From NCBI RefSeq assembly GCF_027580225.2, contig NC_073340.2, positions 19,104,001 through 19,168,000 on the forward strand: a stretch of DNA of 64,000 nucleotides, written 5' to 3'. Positions 61,117 to 64,000 of the stretch are shown here, in pieces. Within the stretch, counting starts at the first letter, position 1; each line of letters opens with the position of its first letter. The notes under the pieces are model-generated. The model ran no database searches and was not told the origin of the DNA. It saw only the letters and a list, made by a program, of their open reading frames with translations. This DNA comes from Misgurnus anguillicaudatus. Taxonomy: Eukaryota > Chordata > Actinopteri > Cypriniformes > Cobitidae. The translations under genes were made by a program, and so were the position numbers.

Positions 61117-62519
61117 TTTTTTTTTTTTTTAATTGAGTAAAAGAATACAAAACAGAGCATAACATTATACAGTTTATACAAAACAAAATATAATATTAAT
61201 TGGACATCGGGCATTTGAAAATAATGTCATAGTGCTTTAAACATGTTAATGACTTTTTGTTTTTTAACAATTTTAAAGAAGAAATAAAACATTCAAATTC
61301 TGCTAAAAACACCTTGAAAATTGGTGATGCATTTAAATACTTTTGTTTATGTATATAGAATTTAGCCTGTAATATGAATAAATTAACAATGTACTCAAGA
61401 TCTTTGTTTGCATTGTTTTCATAGTGTACAATGATATCCTTTAAAGAAAAAAAATATTTATCCTTTACTTTACTAAAAATATAGGTTGCCAATTCTTTCC
61501 AAAAAACTTGGGTTATGTTACAATAAAAAAATAAATGTGTTAACACTTCTTTCTCAATTTTACAAAAGGAACATAAATCATCAATATCAGAATATTTTGA
61601 AATTATTGACTTAACAGGGTAAATGGTATGCAAAATCTTAAAATGTATTTCTTTAGTTTTGTTATTTATACAATATTTAAAGGGAATTAACCAAGCTGTT
61701 TTCCAATTAATATTCTCGATAATAGAGTTCCAAAAGAATTTTCCTCTGGGTTTTAATTTATTTTGATTTTGTAATATAGTGCAGATATGTTTGTTATTGC
61801 ATTTTTTATCAGTCAGTTCAAGACCATTTAACATTAATTTGGGTTTTATCATTATTTTAGAGTTATAAAGAACATGACCTTTAACAAGATGAATAAGAGT
61901 AAGAGGAATAGCTTTACAGACTGAATTAAATTCCTTGAAATGCACAGGGAAATTGTGGATTTGCATAAATTGTTCATAGGGTAAAATATTTCCATAATTA
62001 TCAAACATATTCATAAGATGATTAATATCCCTTTTAAACCAATTTCTTAGAAATAAAGATTTATTACCAGTTGTTATGTTGGCATTATTCCAAATGAAGG
62101 AAGTATGAGGAGAGAAATTATGTGAATAGCATATCTTCCAGGCTAACAGCACTTGCTGGTGGAATTTGGATAACTTAAGAGGAATTTTGGAAATATTGAA
62201 GTCACAGGTTAATAGAAAATCTAACCCACCTATTTTGTTAAAGAGACTGTGTGGGATGTGGTTCCAAAAGGAGTTACGATTACTCAAACATTTTTTAATC
62301 CAACTGATTTTAAAAGTTCTATTAACATCTTCAAAATAAAGTACTTCCAAGCCTCCTTCAGCTTTCTTATTAGTTAGCACCCTTTTCTTTAGTTTTTGAG
62401 ATTTGTTTTTCCAAATAAAAGAATAAAACAAATTATTTATATCTTTACAATAAGAGTCTTTAACATACAAAGATAGGGAGGGATAAACAAACCGAGATAA
62501 TCCTTCTGCTTTAGATAAA
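61049..62519 (-). mobile_element. 5'-truncated L1/Tx1-type LINE with intact ORF2 C-terminus
   Basis: On the minus strand, a 442-aa uninterrupted frame (62524 to 61196) is followed by a short 3'UTR and an approximately 80-base, nearly pure poly(A) tail (poly(T) at 61055-61130 on plus). A 13-14-bp target duplication flanks the element. The protein has the C-terminal features of L1-type ORF2: FIWKNKSQKLKKR (36-48), EGGLEVLYFED (56-66) and a CX2CX8HX4C zinc-knuckle-like motif (C318, C321, H330, C335). The endonuclease and reverse transcriptase domains are absent, so it is a dead-on-arrival copy. The intact frame, long tail and perfect duplication indicate a recent insertion. The frame's ATG lies in the duplicated host bases at 62524-62522. 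It is in the same orientation as eme1. Confidence 0.93.
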
Positions 62520-62533
62520 GCCATTCAAATCCT
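62520..62533. repeat. 14-bp target-site duplication of the LINE, 5' side
   Basis: Identical to 61035-61048. On the minus strand it supplies the ATGGC that starts the LINE-derived reading frame. Confidence 0.95.
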
Positions 62534-62611
62534 GCAGTTCCCGGGGTTCCGAAAGATGACGTAAGCGCGTCGAACCAGCAGCGTGAGCGCGTCACATGCA
62601 CGTCATTCAAA
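62534..62611. promoter_or_regulatory. Compact bidirectional promoter of mrpl27 and eme1
   Basis: Only 78 bases separate the LINE's outer duplication from the mrpl27 ATG. The interval is CpG-rich with no TATA box, and holds a CRE-like TGACGTAA (62557-62564), GCGCGTC repeats and an inverse CRE half site ACGTCA (62600-62605). AAAATGGCGGC over the mrpl27 start codon matches the YY1 consensus, a known arrangement at ribosomal protein genes. Use by eme1 is inferred from the divergent layout, conserved in human. Confidence 0.65.
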
Positions 62612-63846
62612 ATGGCGGCACTCACGTCCTTGATGCTGAAGTCCAGAACATGTAAGTGTAATGACTATTATTACTATGTTTCATTTTGAAATTGTAAAAA
62701 TACACTCGTGTGTAAATGGCAACTGGTTATTAGAAATTATCGTTTTATCATTTTATAATGACGGTAGATTGATCGCATGCTAAACGCTAACAGTAGCTCA
62801 GTCAGCATGTGTTTAATGTTGACACTGACAGCAGCATCAGCAACATTAAAACTCTCAAAGACTGTCAGTGATGTGTTTTATGTATCGTAAATTAATATTA
62901 AGTTTATTTTTATTAACACCCACACATGCATTTTATTAAATCAAAGACAACGAAGTAAATAATGCTTTAACGTTGCAATAAACTGATTTTTTTTAGGTAT
63001 CCTGCTGTCAAGCCAAACCCCCACAGTAGTATTGACAAGACTGGCTTCAAAGAAGTCAGGAGGAAGTAGTAAAAACCTCGGAGGGAATAGTGCTGGCCGC
63101 AGATATGGTTTCAAGAAACAAGATGGTACTGTCTTAAATTTACTAACCTTCATCTAATATAAAAAAAAATGTCTTCATATTCGTACATTACCTTGCATAA
63201 TATTTTATCCTTTCCTTCGTAAGGGAACTTTGTGCATGCTGGCAACATACTCGCAACACAGCGTAAAGGTCTGATGCGCTGGCATCCTGGAGCACATGTA
63301 AGACGTTATCATTATATTTTAATGGTTATCTGAGATTTAACTATCTTCTCAAGACAGCTTAAGTGAGAGGACAAAGTAGCATGTAACATTATTTAGGTCC
63401 CACTTTATATTAGCTATCTTTACCTACTACATACTTACATAAGAAAACTAATATGTTACACTTGTACATATTAGTAGTTAATGACATGTATTACTTCAAC
63501 AATGTAAATTGTAAATAAGCTGTGGATTACAGATTATAGTATTGCTTTAAAATGATTGTAAATATTGAACTATGAAAAAAAATCTAATTGTACAGAATTT
63601 GCCTAATCTGGTTTATTTTCTAATTTTATGTCCTCACAGGTTGGTATTGGAACCAATAAAACCATTTATGCCCTTGAGGATGGTATTGTCAGGTTCACCA
63701 AGGAAGTGTACATTCCTCCACCACGAAGTGCTGAAGCCCGTGATGTGATCCCAAAACTTCCCAAGGGTGCAATTCTCTACAAGACCTTTGTCAATGTCAT
63801 ACCTACAAAACAGGAGAATACATTTAAACTAGTGGACATGGTATGA
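62612..63846 (+). CDS. mrpl27: Mitochondrial ribosomal protein L27 (bL27m)
   Basis: bL27m is a component of the mitochondrial large ribosomal subunit, encoded in the nucleus and imported. In bacteria the L27 N-terminus reaches towards the peptidyl transferase centre. Exons: 62612-62651, 62997-63125, 63224-63297 and 63640-63846, all with GT-AG boundaries and matching phases, give 149 aa (human 148). Residues 1-30 are hydrophobic and basic without acidic residues, fitting a presequence. [19 protein letters not shown] (31-49) is the bL27 signature, followed by [14 protein letters not shown] (57-70) and [19 protein letters not shown] (75-93). The ATG lies in the first GC-rich exon and no upstream in-frame start fits. 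A stop TGA at 63844 precedes a poly(A) signal at 63971. Intron 3 has a small repeat-like piece (CCCACTTTATATTAGC near 63400). Confidence 0.97.
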
Positions 63847-63970
63847 AAAAGACTTGCCATAACTTTTCCTCAAAGTACACTTTGATCTGGATTTTTCAGA
63901 TTGGTACACCACTGCTCGAGTCTGATGTTATATAAAATGTATTTGTATTTATGCAGTTATATCCTACTCT

Positions 63971-63976
63971 AATAAA
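63971..63976 (+). terminator. mrpl27: mrpl27 poly(A) signal (AATAAA)
   Basis: AATAAA lies 125 bases after the stop codon. Cleavage would be expected about 63990, so the mrpl27 transcription unit probably ends within the window. Confidence 0.85.
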
Positions 63977-64000
63977 CATTTTTACCAAATACCGCATTGT

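Noticed and set aside
61196..62524. The 442-aa frame as a host gene
   Set aside because: Poly(A) tail, target duplication and L1 ORF2 C-terminal motifs show that it is a truncated LINE, and its ATG is fortuitous host sequence.
1..64000. CRISPR array, operon, ribosome binding sites or prophage
   Set aside because: The introns, SINEs and LINE show vertebrate nuclear DNA. The only regular repeats are microsatellites and transposons.

Overview
The window is vertebrate nuclear DNA, almost certainly from a teleost and most likely a cyprinid-type fish. The evidence is two split genes with GT-AG introns, interspersed hAT, Tc1, Harbinger and TTAA-flanked DNA transposons, tRNA-derived SINEs and a fish L1/Tx1-type LINE. 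Several repeat families look familiar from carp and zebrafish genomes; that is from memory, with no search run.

Positions 1 to about 52,500 hold no protein-coding exon that I can support. This is a gene-poor tract packed with nested, mostly non-autonomous DNA transposons. Perfect 8-bp target duplications bound hAT-like elements at 4112-5616, 8028-8606, 10112-11155 and 14596-15652. TTA duplications bound Harbinger-like elements at 13527-13832 and 37471-38176. Many others end in TTAA. Decayed coding relics include Tc1 transposases (22797-24470, 31790-32300, 42410-42829), a Myb/SANT protein of a Harbinger-type element (about 45640-46000) and a RecQ-like helicase (about 47055-47640). Repeat-poor stretches near 24.5-25.3, 28.7-29.3, 43.0-44.3, 48.4-49.4 and 50.7-51.6 kb could be conserved non-coding DNA, which needs alignment to test.

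The gene-bearing end, 52.7-64 kb, carries a divergent pair. eme1 is on the minus strand with eight coding exons (549 aa). It encodes the non-catalytic partner of the MUS81 structure-specific endonuclease. mrpl27 is on the plus strand with four exons (149 aa) and encodes mitochondrial ribosomal protein bL27m. The same adjacency is known in human, so this is conserved synteny around a short shared promoter. The two genes act in different pathways, so their link is co-regulation rather than shared function.

The most striking observation is a young, 5'-truncated L1-type LINE (61049-62519) between the two genes, sense to eme1. Its 14-bp target duplication abuts a consensus splice donor that looks like the end of the eme1 5'UTR exon. 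The ATG of its intact 442-codon open frame comes from the duplicated host bases. If exon 1 is where I infer, eme1 mRNA may now carry about 1.5 kb of LINE sequence and a long upstream open frame.
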